Of a DNA stretch of 64,000 nucleotides, positions 7,643 through 17,745 are shown in pieces. Position 1 is the stretch's first letter; every line of letters begins with the position of its first letter. This DNA is from Lysinibacillus sp. JNUCC-52 (GTDB lineage Bacteria > Bacillota > Bacilli > Bacillales_A > Planococcaceae): positions 4,124,001 through 4,188,000 of the forward strand of contig NZ_CP065546.1 in the NCBI RefSeq assembly GCF_015999545.1, written 5' to 3'. Under the pieces are notes generated by a model that did no database searches, was not told where the DNA came from, and worked only from the letters and a program-made list of their open reading frames with translations. The translations under genes and the position numbers were made by a program.

Positions 7643-9575
7643 CTCTCAAACTTTTTTCAGTTTCCATAATTTCTTCCACTGAAATGTAACGGCCATGATC
7701 ATCTTCAAATGAACGATGAGCCATGAAGCCAAATACAACAAGCATGCTGATGATGGCTAGAGGCCATAGACTAAATACAGCGAAGAATGCTGCAAGGAAT
7801 AAGAATCCACTTGTCCAGAAAGGAGTACCTGTGTTGTTAGGCATGTGGATTTTTTCAATTTTACCAGCAGTAATATCGCGACCTTCTTTTTTCGCGAACC
7901 AGAACTCGTCTAAACGTGACACGTTTGGTACTACTGCAAAGTTGTATTCAGGAACTGGAGAATGTGTAGCCCATTCTAATGAACGACCATCCCAAACATC
8001 TGCTTTCTCGTTACGAGGCATATGTTTCCAGCTGTAGTAAATGTTATAGCAGATTAACGCAAAGCCTACTGCAAGTCCAAGGGCACCGATGAACGATAGC
8101 ATGTTTAATGGACCGTAACCAGTTGAAGCTGAGTAAGTGTACATACGACGTGCATAACCATCTAAACCTAAAATGAATAGAGGGAAGAATGTTACGTTAA
8201 AGCTGATAGCGATGAACCAGAAACCAGCTTTCCCTAATTTCTCATTTAAACGGAAACCGAACATTTTTGGCCACCAGAAATGGTAACCTGCAAGTACACC
8301 AAATACTGTACCTGGAATTAATACATAGTGGAAGTGGGCAACTAAGAACATCGTATTATGATATTGATAGTCAGCACTTGCCATTGCTAGCATTACACCT
8401 GTAACCCCACCAATTGTGAAGATCGGAATAAATGCAAGCGCATAAAGCATTGGGGTAGTGAATTGAATCTTACCGTGCCTCATTGTGAGCAACCAGTTAA
8501 ACATCTTAACCCCAGTTGGAACAGCAATCGCCATTGTAGTAATAGAGAATACACTGTTTACCATAACGCCGTGACCCATTGTATAGAAGTGGTGGGCCCA
8601 AACTAAGAATGATAGTAATGAAATGACAACCATACTCATTACCATTGATTTGTAACCGTATAAGTTTTTACGTGCAAATGTTGCAATAACTTCTGAGAAA
8701 ATACCGAACGCTGGTAGGATAACGATGTAAACCTCAGGATGTCCCCAAACCCAGAATAGGTTGGCCCAAAGCATATCCATACCGCCGTCTGTCATTGCAA
8801 AGAATTTTGTACCGAATTGACGGTCTAACATCATTAAAGCAAGTGCTACAGTTAATACTGGGAACGCAAATACGATAATAACGTTTGTAATTAAAATTGA
8901 CCAAGAGAACATTGGCATTTTCATTAATGTCATACCAGGAGCACGCATTTTAAAGATCGTTGTGATGAAGTTCACACCCGTCAATAACGTACCAATACCT
9001 GATAATTGTAGTGCTAATGAATAGTAGTTGTTCCCTACAGTTGGACTAAAATCAGTACTTGCTAATGGGAAGTAAGCTGTCCAACCTGCATCTGGTGAAC
9101 CACCAATAATGAATGATAGGTTCAGCAAGCCACAACCTGCTGCAAATGCCCAGAAGCTGACTGCATTCAAACGAGGGAATGCTACGTCACGTGCCCCAAT
9201 TTGTAATGGAATAACAATGTTCATTAAACCGATAACAAACGGCATCGCCATAAATAAAATCATGATTAAACCATGTGTAGTGAAAATCTCGTTATAATGT
9301 TGTGCATCAAGAAGTCCGTTATCAGGAACGGCTGTTTGTGCACGCATTAAAAGTGCGTCGATACCACCGCGGAATAGCATTAATAGTGCTACGGCGATAT
9401 ACATAATACCGATCTTTTTATGATCGACTGTTGATAGCCAGTTTTTATAGAAGTAGCCCCATTTTTTAAAATAAGTAAGGCCTGCTACGACAACAACTGC
9501 ACCAACTACGATACTGATAGCTGCCGCTAAAATCATCGGTTCTTGCAGTGGATGGAATAATTCTTCCATACTCAT
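7632..9575 (-). CDS. qoxB: Cytochrome aa3 quinol oxidase subunit I
   Basis: 647 aa from the ATG at 9575, which has AAAGGAG about 8 nt upstream; the open frame starts six codons earlier at a TTG inside that site. It holds the haem-copper catalytic core. [13 protein letters not shown] carries the His-Tyr cross-link region, WAHHFYTMG the Cu-B histidines and [11 protein letters not shown] the haem histidines. About 14-15 membrane helices are visible. The size and N-terminal extension match QoxB/CyoB quinol oxidases rather than CtaD. It pairs with QoxA, which lacks Cu-A ligands. Confidence 0.97.
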   Translation of the reverse strand: MSMEELFHPLQEPMILAAAISIVVGAVVVVAGLTYFKKWGYFYKNWLSTVDHKKIGIMYIAVALLMLFRGGIDALLMRAQTAVPDNGLLDAQHYNEIFTTHGLIMILFMAMPFVIGLMNIVIPLQIGARDVAFPRLNAVSFWAFAAGCGLLNLSFIIGGSPDAGWTAYFPLASTDFSPTVGNNYYSLALQLSGIGTLLTGVNFITTIFKMRAPGMTLMKMPMFSWSILITNVIIVFAFPVLTVALALMMLDRQFGTKFFAMTDGGMDMLWANLFWVWGHPEVYIVILPAFGIFSEVIATFARKNLYGYKSMVMSMVVISLLSFLVWAHHFYTMGHGVMVNSVFSITTMAIAVPTGVKMFNWLLTMRHGKIQFTTPMLYALAFIPIFTIGGVTGVMLAMASADYQYHNTMFLVAHFHYVLIPGTVFGVLAGYHFWWPKMFGFRLNEKLGKAGFWFIAISFNVTFFPLFILGLDGYARRMYTYSASTGYGPLNMLSFIGALGLAVGFALICYNIYYSWKHMPRNEKADVWDGRSLEWATHSPVPEYNFAVVPNVSRLDEFWFAKKEGRDITAGKIEKIHMPNNTGTPFWTSGFLFLAAFFAVFSLWPLAIISMLVVFGFMAHRSFEDDHGRYISVEEIMETEKSLRGDK

Positions 9576-9602
9576 AGGATGCGCTCCTTTCAAATTTGAA
9601 AA

Positions 9603-10541
9603 TTAGTGTGAATGTGTTGAATCGGCATCAGTTGAATGGTCCATATCTTCATGGTTCATGTCTTCATCAGACATATCCATGTCGCTATGATCCATACCCC
9701 CCATATCCATATCACCATGTGCCATTGGTGCTGGGCTGAAATCTAAGTGAGTAGATGAGTAGCTTGAACGACCTACATGTTCAGCTGCTAATAATTCTTT
9801 GAATTTCTCTTCAGTTAATGGTTTTTCGTTCGCTTTTACGTCCTTAACCCATTGCTCGAAGTCTGCTTGAGTCATAGATTGAGCTTCAAATTCCATTTCC
9901 GCAAATCCACGACCGTTAAAGTTAGAGTTACGACCCATGAAAGAGCCAACTTCATCTGCTGCAAGGTGAATAGTTGTTAACATGTCACTCATTGCATATT
10001 TTTGACCAGCTAACTGTGGAATCCAGAAACTTGTGATTGGTCCGAATGAATACAATTTGAATTCAATAGGACGATCAGTTGGAATGTTTACATAGTTCAC
10101 AGTTTCAATACCCTCTTCTGGATAGCTAAAATGCCATTTCCAGTTTGAAGATGCTGCATAAATAACAAGTGGTTCTTTATTGTCATAACCTTCTGGTGTT
10201 GTTTCTACCGTACTAGTTGTTTTAACAGTAACAATTGCTAGGAATGCTACGATAATAATAGGAATAACTGTCCACGTAATTTCAAGTACGTGACTACCTT
10301 CTTCATGAGGTGGCTCATAATCGGCAGATGCTTTAGATGCGCGGTATTTTGTTAGCATAAACGCAAAAAGCACATACACGACTAGTAAAATAACTGCCAT
10401 TGTAATAATGGATAAAATAATTGTGTTTGATAATGTTTGAGCATTCGGTCCTTTTGGATTGAAAACTGTTAATGGTTCACAACCAGACAGGATTGCAATA
10501 GCACCAAATGCTAAAAACATTAAGCTTAATTTTTTATTCAT
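9603..10541 (-). CDS. qoxA: Cytochrome aa3 quinol oxidase subunit II with a Met/His/Asp-rich tail
   Basis: 312 aa. A lipoprotein-type signal (AILSGC, Cys about residue 21) is followed by two membrane helices (about 42-65 and 88-106) and an extracytoplasmic cupredoxin fold with WKWHFSYPE and SFWIPQLAG. The Cu-A cysteine motif is absent, which marks a quinol oxidase. The last 40 or so residues, after LDFSPAPMAHG, are almost only Met, Asp, His, Glu and Ser (MDMGGMDHSDMDMSDEDMN). The tail is a likely metal-binding extension and is not part of the catalytic fold. First gene of qoxABCD. Confidence 0.95.
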   Translation of the reverse strand: MNKKLSLMFLAFGAIAILSGCEPLTVFNPKGPNAQTLSNTIILSIITMAVILLVVYVLFAFMLTKYRASKASADYEPPHEEGSHVLEITWTVIPIIIVAFLAIVTVKTTSTVETTPEGYDNKEPLVIYAASSNWKWHFSYPEEGIETVNYVNIPTDRPIEFKLYSFGPITSFWIPQLAGQKYAMSDMLTTIHLAADEVGSFMGRNSNFNGRGFAEMEFEAQSMTQADFEQWVKDVKANEKPLTEEKFKELLAAEHVGRSSYSSTHLDFSPAPMAHGDMDMGGMDHSDMDMSDEDMNHEDMDHSTDADSTHSH

Positions 10542-11010
10542 GTTTGACTCCTTTCTATAAAACGGCTATTCATAAATTTAATGTGTAGTAGTATTGATTC
10601 ACATTTATAAATAGTGGGTATTGAGGTCACCTCTTTTATCTGTTGTACCAATCAAGTACAGTTGCATTTACAATGACAATGGCATGGTTCGATATGAAGC
10701 ATAATGTCTAGTATTTGATTGGTCTGGTGCAAGCGTTCACATACATGATGATTAATGCACCATAAATTGGACAAAATTTCAATGTCGATGGTCGCATCAT
10801 GTCTTTGTTTGCATATAGGATTATACGCCCGCTTCACTAAAAAAAAAAATAATTAATTATAAATATGATAATGAAATGGGGTTGAATATGAACATTTTTT
10901 GAACAAAAAAAGCTATTTCACTATTGGTATTTTTAGGTTTTGTTAATTTAACACTGTATAAACGTTGAAAATACTGAGTTTATCGTATTTAACTAAGTAA
11001 ATGTTTTTTT

Positions 11011-11031
11011 TGTGAAAAATTCTATTTCACA
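11011..11031. promoter_or_regulatory. Inverted repeat TGTGAAA-N7-TTTCACA
   Basis: A perfect 7-7-7 dyad about 470 bp upstream of qoxA. The half-site resembles those of Rex (TTGTGAA) and CRP/FNR-type regulators (TGTGA), but the spacing is wider than either consensus. The regulator is therefore unknown. Confidence 0.4.
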
Positions 11032-11199
11032 TTTTAGACGATGATTTGTAATAAAATCCTTGACCTACCTCTGTTTTCGATTCTTTTTAGTTGCGTTTTT
11101 TTAAAAAAAGGAGTATATAAAAAGACGGTTTTCCAAAGAATAAAGGATAAATTTTCAATGTAAGGAATGATTAGAGAGAGGATACTGGAACAATGATAA

Positions 11200-11217
11200 A
11201 ATTATGTTAACATAATT
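11200..11217. promoter_or_regulatory. Perfect 18-bp palindrome
   Basis: AATTATGTTAACATAATT is a perfect dyad without a T-run on either side, so it looks like an operator and not a terminator. It overlaps the cre-like site that follows. Confidence 0.45.
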
Positions 11218-11228
11218 AAGCGCTTTCA
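11215..11228 (-). promoter_or_regulatory. cre-like catabolite-responsive element
   Basis: Read on the minus strand, TGAAAGCGCTTAAT matches 11 of 14 positions of the CcpA site TGAAAGCGCTTTCA. It lies between the DUF2785 gene and qoxA; the target promoter is not clear. Confidence 0.4.
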
Positions 11229-11274
11229 AAATTTAACAGAAATTAGTATACCAATATTGGTGTTCGTATAAACA

Positions 11275-11306
11275 AAAGAACATCCGATGTGAATTGGATG
11301 TTCTTT
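11275..11306 (-). terminator. Terminator of the DUF2785 gene
   Basis: Perfect 11-bp stem AAAGAACATCC / GGATGTTCTTT just after the stop codon on the minus strand, with a T-rich tail on that strand. Confidence 0.85.
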
Positions 11307-11312
11307 CATTAG

Positions 11313-12155
11313 TTAAGAACCGAGCTTCAGCCACTTTGCTACTTGAATATAAAGTGTATTTTGAAGTTTAGGTGCTAGATTATTCATTTTTAAAGCGAAG
11401 TACAATGTTTTCATCGTATTTAAAGTGCAAGTACGGCCGCTAAAAAAGCTTTCGTTATAGCCTTGTGTTACTAAATGTATTTCGAATTTATCAAAAGTTT
11501 GCTCGACCCATTCCGTTAAGGCTTCTTCAGAATAGTCCCTTGCTAATAATGCTTCAATAATATTGACAAAGCGTTCTTCCTCATCGTTAACATAGACAAC
11601 ATCTTTCCAAGTTGCTAATTTCAATGCATGTAAGATGGAAGGTGCATGTTGCAAGTCAAATTTAGGATGTTTAATTGTCATGGCGGCTAAATCAGCCCCA
11701 TGTGCAATGCTATGTGCCCAACCTTTGCCTTCAACATGTCCTCTTGTATCCTTCTCAAGTAATAAATAGCGACCAATTTTTTTAAAGAAAGTGTCCAAGC
11801 TTGTATCATTTAAAATAAGGAGCTCGCTATCTTTTGCAAGAATGCTAGCAACAAGTAACGCTGAAAAGGAACGAGTAAATACACTATCTCCCGTTTGTTC
11901 CCCAATGTTTGCATATAAGAAATCGTCACCTGTTGCCGTATCGAACAAATATTGGAGCTGCTGTGAACTTAGTAAGTTATCACTAAGCAGGTCGATAAAT
12001 GTTCGATAGATCAAATGGTCACGTAGCTGCTCATCAATAGAACCGATATGTGTTAACATTTCCTTCAATAGCCAATCACCTTCTTTTTCAAAAAAAGCTT
12101 GTTTTTCAGTAGGTGTCATTGAAGAAAATGTTTGTAATGCTTCTTTTATATCCAT
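11313..12155 (-). CDS. DUF2785 family protein
   Basis: 280 aa. The ATG at 12155 is chosen because GGAGG (12164-12168) lies 8 nt upstream; the frame is open five codons earlier. It is mainly alpha-helical and soluble. The conserved block EGKGWAHSIAHGADLAA (about residues 150-165) is the feature I associate with DUF2785. The two conserved His residues suggest a metal or catalytic site, but no activity is established that I know of. It is monocistronic with its own terminator. Confidence 0.75.
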   Translation of the reverse strand: MDIKEALQTFSSMTPTEKQAFFEKEGDWLLKEMLTHIGSIDEQLRDHLIYRTFIDLLSDNLLSSQQLQYLFDTATGDDFLYANIGEQTGDSVFTRSFSALLVASILAKDSELLILNDTSLDTFFKKIGRYLLLEKDTRGHVEGKGWAHSIAHGADLAAMTIKHPKFDLQHAPSILHALKLATWKDVVYVNDEEERFVNIIEALLARDYSEEALTEWVEQTFDKFEIHLVTQGYNESFFSGRTCTLNTMKTLYFALKMNNLAPKLQNTLYIQVAKWLKLGS

Positions 12156-12325
12156 GTTAGTTGCCTCCAATAATAAATCTATTTTTTCATTATACCTTCT
12201 TTACTAAAGAAATTTGTCAGAAGTGAATTTTTTAATGGTTACTTTGTCAATTGCAATACCGTAATCAATAGAAAGCTGATATGATAAAAGCGCAACGAAT
12301 GAGGGAATGGTTTTTGATTCACAAT

Positions 12326-12353
12326 AAAAAGACATACTTAATTAAGTATGTCT
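12326..12353 (-). terminator. Terminator downstream of the 12.4-12.9 kb gene
   Basis: Perfect 24-nt palindrome (12330-12353, arms AGACATACTTAA) followed on the minus strand by five T. It lies about 70 nt past the stop of the minus-strand gene. Confidence 0.8.
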
Positions 12354-12423
12354 GAGACAAAAATAGTTTATTTGTTAGTCAATTTTATAAGCATGTGTTA
12401 CATAAAGAGTTTTGTTTAGCTTC

Positions 12424-12888
12424 CTATAATATAACAGCGGACTTTATGCCAAGTGGCCATTCGATATAGGAGTTTTGATTCGTTTTTAATTCAACGAGAA
12501 TACTCGCATTTTTGATGGCATCTAAAAGCCACTCACTATAATAAAGTGTTGGGTTAGGATGTTGTAAAATGCGTTCCATATCTTTTGTATCAATATGAAG
12601 AAGCTTATAGTTGCATTCAATGTGAACACTTTGGGGAATAATATAAAGTGACTCCTGATGATGCCCAATTGAGATGGATCCAGGTATAGTTCCATGAATA
12701 CTCGAAATATGGGTTGTTGCTTCTTTCGAAAACGTATTAATTTTTGTTCGCGTGAAAAATTCGAAGTCAATTGAATAATCTTGTAACGGACCATGTGCTG
12801 TTGTAATTGATATAACTTTAATTGATAGTGCCTCGAAAGCAGGGGAGATGCGACTATCGAATTCAATGATTGTATCCATTAATGGCAT
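12424..12888 (-). CDS. Unrecognised 154-aa protein
   Basis: ATG with AAGGAG about 8 nt upstream on the minus strand. The sequence is soluble, beta-rich, and has no signal peptide, membrane helix, Cys pair or known catalytic motif. It begins MPLMDTIIEFDSRISPAFEAL and ends WPLGIKSAVIL. It is a single gene with a terminator, oriented away from the TPR protein gene at 13086. I do not recognise a family. Confidence 0.65.
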   Translation of the reverse strand: MPLMDTIIEFDSRISPAFEALSIKVISITTAHGPLQDYSIDFEFFTRTKINTFSKEATTHISSIHGTIPGSISIGHHQESLYIIPQSVHIECNYKLLHIDTKDMERILQHPNPTLYYSEWLLDAIKNASILVELKTNQNSYIEWPLGIKSAVIL

Positions 12889-13085
12889 GTATTACACTCC
12901 TTGTGAACAACTTGTTTTCGTCTAGCTAACAATGACTATATGATTGCGGAAAATTTTGATAATAATGTAAATTATGTTAGGTATTATTAATTATAATTCA
13001 ATTCATTACAAAATATGAATATAAATTCAATTATTTTTGTTAAAAATAAACAATTAGGAAATAGTGAACTAAAGAGGTGAGAAAA

Positions 13086-14075
13086 ATGTCAAAGCAAAAG
13101 CGCCATGTTATTAAACATGAAAATATTGTTGTTTTTCCAGGCGCAACCCAAACGTTAATTCGTGAAGGACATATGTATGCGGAGAAATATCAATATGAAG
13201 AGGCGGTCGCATGTTTTGAAAAGGCGTTTTTATATGATAATGGAGATGAAAAAGCTTTAAGTGCCTATGCCTATGCATTATATGAGCTGAAGCTTTATGT
13301 GAAAGCTAAGGAAATATGTGAGCAATTGCTTGCTATGGGCACCTCTATGTATGTTGAAGTGATGGAACTATACATTACAATTTGCATGCAGTTAAAGGAA
13401 TATCATCAAGTTGAGTCTATAATAAATACGTTGATAGAAGAAAAAGTACTGCCTGAAGCGCAGCTAGAAAAATTTGAACGCTTAAAAAGTATAAATAGTG
13501 AAGTCGCTAAAAAGCTTCAACAACGAGAAGATGTACAAGATCTAATAGAAACACAAGAATATGAATTAGAAAAATTTATTGATCTGACACCAAGTGAACA
13601 GTCGTTGCGATTACATCGACTGATGGATACGAATGTAAGACAGTTGAAAAAGTCGTTAAAGGCTATTATCGAATGTTCGGATATTCATCCATTTGTGCAA
13701 AGTCTTGCACTCATTTTGCTAGTAGAGCAAGAAGTTTCAATCGAAGTGGATGTTACTAAATTTGAGCAGACAAAAATTATTAATCCAATTGATTTAGCGT
13801 TACCGAATCAATTACAGCAATATGGTGAAATAAAAAAAATTATAGAATCCGAATTAGAACAAGACCCATCGACATTGGAAATGGTACAATATTTAATGGC
13901 AAAGCATGCAATCGTTACGTATCCATTTGAATGGCACCCGTTTGCAGCCGATGATATTGCTTATAGTTATATTGATTTTGTTAAAGTAATGCTCGGTAAG
14001 GTGCAGGAAATGGACTATGAAATCATCGACTTTTTACAAATGTTAGAAAAACTAACAGAACTCCATGAAGTATGA
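13086..14075 (+). CDS. TPR-repeat protein
   Basis: 329 aa. ATG at 13086 with GAGGTGA 6 nt upstream; the frame opens three codons earlier at a GTG inside that site. At least three tetratricopeptide-like helical repeats occupy about residues 25-130 (GHMYAEKYQYEEAVACFEKA; AYALYELKLYVKAKEICEQL; YHQVESIINTLIEEKVL). A helical region follows whose last 60 residues contain YPFEWHPFAADDIAYSYIDF. Such proteins mediate protein-protein contacts. It lies just upstream of tig, and proteins of this type near tig are common in Bacillaceae; the partner is unknown. Confidence 0.8.
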   Translation: MSKQKRHVIKHENIVVFPGATQTLIREGHMYAEKYQYEEAVACFEKAFLYDNGDEKALSAYAYALYELKLYVKAKEICEQLLAMGTSMYVEVMELYITICMQLKEYHQVESIINTLIEEKVLPEAQLEKFERLKSINSEVAKKLQQREDVQDLIETQEYELEKFIDLTPSEQSLRLHRLMDTNVRQLKKSLKAIIECSDIHPFVQSLALILLVEQEVSIEVDVTKFEQTKIINPIDLALPNQLQQYGEIKKIIESELEQDPSTLEMVQYLMAKHAIVTYPFEWHPFAADDIAYSYIDFVKVMLGKVQEMDYEIIDFLQMLEKLTELHEV

Positions 14076-14081
14076 AATAAG

Positions 14082-14109
14082 TTGAAACTATGCGCATCTA
14101 TGATATACT
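14082..14109 (+). promoter_or_regulatory. Candidate SigA promoter of tig
   Basis: -35 TTGAAA and -10 TATACT with a 16-nt spacer, about 235 nt before the tig ATG. Confidence 0.5.
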
Positions 14110-14344
14110 AAAATGGTTGTCAAAATCGTAGTTACGAATAAATTGTCTAACATTTAAACTTGATTCAACTGAAGTCCCTTATTTGACAAAGTGGGTGGAT
14201 GAATGTCAAAGATATATACTATTCAGCAGAAATGCTAAGTCTTTGACACAAGTTGCGGATTTACAAAAATTATCGAGAAATCGAAATCCGGACACGATTA
14301 CGTTATGCGTAATTGAAACTAGATTATTTTGGAGGTATTTATAC

Positions 14345-15634
14345 ATGTCAGCAAAATGGGAAAAACAAGAAGGAAATATCGGTACTCTAACAATTGAAGT
14401 ACCAGCTACAGAAGTAGATGCAGCAATGGAACAAGCATTCAAAAAAGTTGTAAAACAAATTAACGTACCAGGTTTCCGTAAAGGTAAAATGCCTCGTAAA
14501 ATGTTTGAACAACGTTTTGGAATCGAATCTTTATACCAAGATGCATTAGAAATCATTGTTCCAGATTCTTATGCTAAAGCAATCGATGAAGCTGGTATTA
14601 TGCCAGTTGATTACCCAGAAATTTCTGGTACAGAAAACTTTGTGCATGGTCAAGACTTCTCATTCACAGCTCAAGTAACAGTGAAACCAGAACCAAAACT
14701 TGGCGACTACAAAGGCTTAGAAGTTACGAAACTTCCAGTTGAAGTAACAGACGAAGAAGTTGAAGCGCAAATCCAAGAACAATTAGCACGTAAAGCTGAA
14801 CTTGAAATTAAAGAAGATGAAGCTATCGTAGAAGGCGATACAGCGGTAATTGACTTTGAAGGTTTCGTTGGCGAAGAAGCTTTCGAAGGCGGAAAAGGCG
14901 AAGACTACCCATTAGAAATCGGTTCAGGTTCATTCATTCCTGGATTTGAAGAGCAATTAGTAGGTGTAAAAGCTGGTGAAGAGAAAGACGTTGTTGTAAC
15001 TTTCCCAGAAGAATATCACGCTGCTGAATTAGCTGGTAAAGAAGCTACTTTCAAAGTAACTGTGAAAGAAGTAAAAACAAAAGTTCTTCCTGAGCTAAAC
15101 GATGAGTTTGCAAAAGAATTAGATCCAGAAGTAGAAGGCGTAGAAGCATTACGTGCAAAAATTAAAGAACAAACTGCTTCTCAAAAACAAGCAGAATCAG
15201 ATGCTACACTTCGTGATGAATTAGTAGAAAAAGCTGCTGAAAATGCGGAATTCGAAGTACCAGCTGGCATGGTTAACTCTGAAACAGATCGTATGCTACA
15301 AGAGTTTGGCCAGCGCTTACAAACACAAGGTATGAACTTAGACCTTTACTACCAATTCTCTGGTCAATCAGAAGAAGATTTACGTGGTCAAATGAAAGAA
15401 GAAGCTGAAAGCCGTGTGCGTGTTTCATTAACGCTTGAAGCAATCGCTGATGCAGAAAAAATTGAAGCTTCTGAAGCTGATATTGATGCTGAATTAGAAA
15501 AAATGGCTTCTCAATTCAATATGACAAAAGAACAAATTACTGGCGCTCTAGGCGGTACTGCTGTTCTTGAAAATGACATTAAAATCCAAAAAACAGTTGA
15601 ACTTTTAGTAGAAAACGCTAAAATTACTGAATAA
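14345..15634 (+). CDS. tig: Trigger factor
   Basis: 429 aa. The ATG at 14345 is preferred (TTGGAGG 8-9 nt upstream); the open frame extends about 160 nt further but without a start signal or homology. Ribosome-bound chaperone and peptidyl-prolyl isomerase that receives nascent chains. The ribosome-binding signature GFRKGKMPR sits at about residues 43-51. The FKBP-type isomerase domain covers about 150-240 ([20 protein letters not shown]). A helical C-terminal chaperone domain completes the usual three-domain layout. Followed by a terminator and a 540-bp gap before clpX. Confidence 0.98.
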   Translation: MSAKWEKQEGNIGTLTIEVPATEVDAAMEQAFKKVVKQINVPGFRKGKMPRKMFEQRFGIESLYQDALEIIVPDSYAKAIDEAGIMPVDYPEISGTENFVHGQDFSFTAQVTVKPEPKLGDYKGLEVTKLPVEVTDEEVEAQIQEQLARKAELEIKEDEAIVEGDTAVIDFEGFVGEEAFEGGKGEDYPLEIGSGSFIPGFEEQLVGVKAGEEKDVVVTFPEEYHAAELAGKEATFKVTVKEVKTKVLPELNDEFAKELDPEVEGVEALRAKIKEQTASQKQAESDATLRDELVEKAAENAEFEVPAGMVNSETDRMLQEFGQRLQTQGMNLDLYYQFSGQSEEDLRGQMKEEAESRVRVSLTLEAIADAEKIEASEADIDAELEKMASQFNMTKEQITGALGGTAVLENDIKIQKTVELLVENAKITE

Positions 15635-15669
15635 GATTTTTTACGTAACTAGATAGAAAAATTAAGATG

Positions 15670-15702
15670 ACAAGGTACGGCGCTAAACCGTGCCTTGTTT
15701 TA
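15670..15702 (+). terminator. Terminator of tig
   Basis: 11-bp stem ACAAGGTACGG / CCGTGCCTTGT (one wobble) and a T-run. Confidence 0.9.
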
Positions 15703-16243
15703 TCACACATAGCTTTTTAGTTTAGGCTAAAGGGGCCCCAACCTCTCAAGGTCAAGGACGACAAAAAGTAAGTCTGATTTTTACTAACTGTTATACTTTT
15801 GGTGGCCACTTTAGTTAATTTACTTATACATAGTATTGTTGTTTAACTTTTTACACGATGCTAAATTTTAACTTCATTATAGTAGAGCCGATAAGTAGCA
15901 GTGACTATAGCGTCCCCATTATAATGGAGATAGAACGCACATAGGTTTTACGAGTGAGGGAACTAAACCTCGAAAAAATGAAGCTAAACAATCAATCAGT
16001 GGTCATGGGTTAGTCTGAATGGTCGCATCAACACGAATTATCTGCATGAAGGTGAGCAGACAGCGTTAATGTTTTAAGTATGAATGACTGGTAATTATTA
16101 GTTAGCAGTCCTCGTGCTTGAAGACTTTGAAAATAATTCAAAATCTAGACGCATTTGCGCCATGACGTAAATGTTGCAATCAATTTATTTGATAATGGTT
16201 CAATAATCTTGTAAGATTGTAGCTTGAATAGGGGTGAAACATA
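15703..16243. other. 540-bp tig-clpX intergenic region, no recognised gene
   Basis: No credible coding region on either strand. Visible local structure: the palindrome CCATTATAATGG near 15916-15927 inside longer arms GCGT/ACGC, and a hairpin AGGTTT / AAACCT near 15943-15968. A GCCGATAA element at 15887-15894 resembles a SigD -10 box, with TTAA 15 nt upstream. These could belong to an RNA gene or to a clpX leader. The usual distance in B. subtilis is much shorter. Confidence 0.5.
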
Positions 16244-17515
16244 TTGTTCAAATTTAATGATGAAAAAGGCAATTTAAAATGCTCATTCTGTGGTAAGCCA
16301 CAAGAACAAGTACGTAAATTAGTTGCAGGTCCTGGTGTTTATATTTGTGATGAATGTATCGAACTTTGTTCAGAAATCGTTGTAGAAGAACTAGGTGTTG
16401 AGGAAGAAATTGACTTCCAAGATATTCCGAAACCGAAAGAAATTCAATCGATTTTAAATGAGTATGTAATTGGACAAGAGCGTGCTAAAAAAGCCTTAGC
16501 GGTTGCGGTTTACAATCACTACAAACGCATCAATACAAATAGTAAAATCGATGATGTGGAATTAGCAAAATCGAACATTGTGTTAATCGGCCCAACTGGT
16601 AGCGGTAAAACATTATTAGCTCAAACATTAGCACGTATACTAAACGTACCTTTCGCAATTGCAGATGCTACTTCTTTAACAGAAGCAGGTTATGTAGGTG
16701 AAGACGTTGAAAATATTTTATTAAAATTAATTCAATCAGCAGATTATGATATTGAACGTGCAGAAAAAGGGATTATTTATATTGATGAGATCGATAAAGT
16801 TGCACGTAAATCAGAAAATCCGTCGATAACACGTGATGTTTCTGGTGAAGGGGTCCAACAGGCATTACTAAAAATTTTAGAAGGCACTGTTGCAAGTGTA
16901 CCTCCGCAAGGTGGACGTAAGCATCCGCATCAAGAATTTTTACAAATAGATACAACAAATATTTTATTTATCGTAGGCGGAGCATTTGATGGTATTGAAT
17001 CCATCATTAAACGTCGTCAAGGTGAAAAAGTAATTGGTTTCGGTTCAGATCCTAATAAAGTAGAAGTGGACGAAGGTTCATTAATGGCGAAATTGATTCC
17101 TGAAGATCTGTTGAAATTTGGTTTAATTCCAGAATTCATCGGTCGATTACCAGTACTTGCAAGCCTAGAGCAATTAAATGAGGCAGCGCTTGTACAAATT
17201 TTGACGGAACCAAAAAATGCGCTTGCGAAGCAATATCAAAAAATGCTTGAACTAGATGGTGTTGAGCTTGAGTTTGATGAAGGTGCCCTTTCTGAAATTG
17301 CAAAGGAAGCAATTGAACGTAAAACAGGTGCACGTGGTCTTCGTTCAATTATTGAGTCAACAATGCTTGATGTAATGTACGAATTACCTTCACGTGATGA
17401 TGTGAAAAAATGTATCATTACTGCAAAAACAATTACGGAAAAAGAAAAACCGAAATTGCTTCTTGAAGATGGCACTGAACTCGATGAAGGTAGCGACACA
17501 AAAACTTCGGCATAA
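16244..17515 (+). CDS. clpX: ATP-dependent Clp protease ATP-binding subunit ClpX
   Basis: 423 aa from a TTG start with AGGGGTG about 8 nt upstream. Hexameric unfoldase that feeds substrates to ClpP. The zinc-binding domain has Cys13, Cys16, Cys35 and Cys38. Then come Walker A GPTGSGKT (about 117-124), pore loop GYVGED, Walker [10 protein letters not shown], the ClpP-docking loop IGF (in [10 protein letters not shown]) and the sensor-2 region [10 protein letters not shown]. All key residues are present. A strong terminator separates it from lonA, and lonB, which sits here in B. subtilis, is absent. Confidence 0.98.
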   Translation: MFKFNDEKGNLKCSFCGKPQEQVRKLVAGPGVYICDECIELCSEIVVEELGVEEEIDFQDIPKPKEIQSILNEYVIGQERAKKALAVAVYNHYKRINTNSKIDDVELAKSNIVLIGPTGSGKTLLAQTLARILNVPFAIADATSLTEAGYVGEDVENILLKLIQSADYDIERAEKGIIYIDEIDKVARKSENPSITRDVSGEGVQQALLKILEGTVASVPPQGGRKHPHQEFLQIDTTNILFIVGGAFDGIESIIKRRQGEKVIGFGSDPNKVEVDEGSLMAKLIPEDLLKFGLIPEFIGRLPVLASLEQLNEAALVQILTEPKNALAKQYQKMLELDGVELEFDEGALSEIAKEAIERKTGARGLRSIIESTMLDVMYELPSRDDVKKCIITAKTITEKEKPKLLLEDGTELDEGSDTKTSA

Positions 17516-17558
17516 TAAACAGACGTAGCGTCTATTGTTATGAGAAAAAGAGTAACTT

Positions 17559-17607
17559 AGCTGACTTCGATTGTGCAATGTTCGCACATATCGGGAGTCA
17601 GCTTTTT
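17559..17607 (+). terminator. Terminator of clpX
   Basis: Long stem starting AGCTGACT and closing AGTCAGCT, with inner pairs CGAT and GTGC/GCAC, then five T. Confidence 0.9.
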
Positions 17608-17745
17608 ATTCATACATAAAGCTGACGACTGTAAATAGATGAAATTTTTGGCTCGTTTGAATAGATAGTGTGAATCAGTTTTTTAAACACATACTAGAAG
17701 CGCGGGATTGTGAACAAGAAAATTTTGACGGAGGTGAATACCCGC

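Larger units (their letters stand above)
10542..11274. other. Long upstream region of qox with palindromes, no clear gene
   Basis: About 730 bp with no convincing coding region. It holds the inverted repeat at 11011-11031, the perfect palindrome at 11200-11217 and the cre-like site at 11215-11228, listed separately. Close to qoxA, TGTAC-N7-GTACA occurs at 10645-10661. A 61-codon minus-strand ORF (10652-10837) ends in a Cys/His cluster but has no ribosome-binding site. The region probably contains the qox promoter; I could not place it with confidence. Confidence 0.6.

Noticed and set aside
10652..10837. 61-codon minus-strand ORF ending in a Cys/His cluster
   Set aside because: GTG start without a ribosome-binding site next to a poly-A/T run; no recognisable domain. 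Mentioned within the qox upstream region only.
14183..14344. Upstream extension of the trigger factor frame
   Set aside because: It lacks a start signal and similarity to trigger factor; the ATG at 14345 has a proper site and the canonical N-terminus.
15745..15766. CtsR-like heptads (GGTCAAGG, CGACAAA) upstream of clpX
   Set aside because: Spacing and second half-site deviate too much from the tandem heptad consensus.
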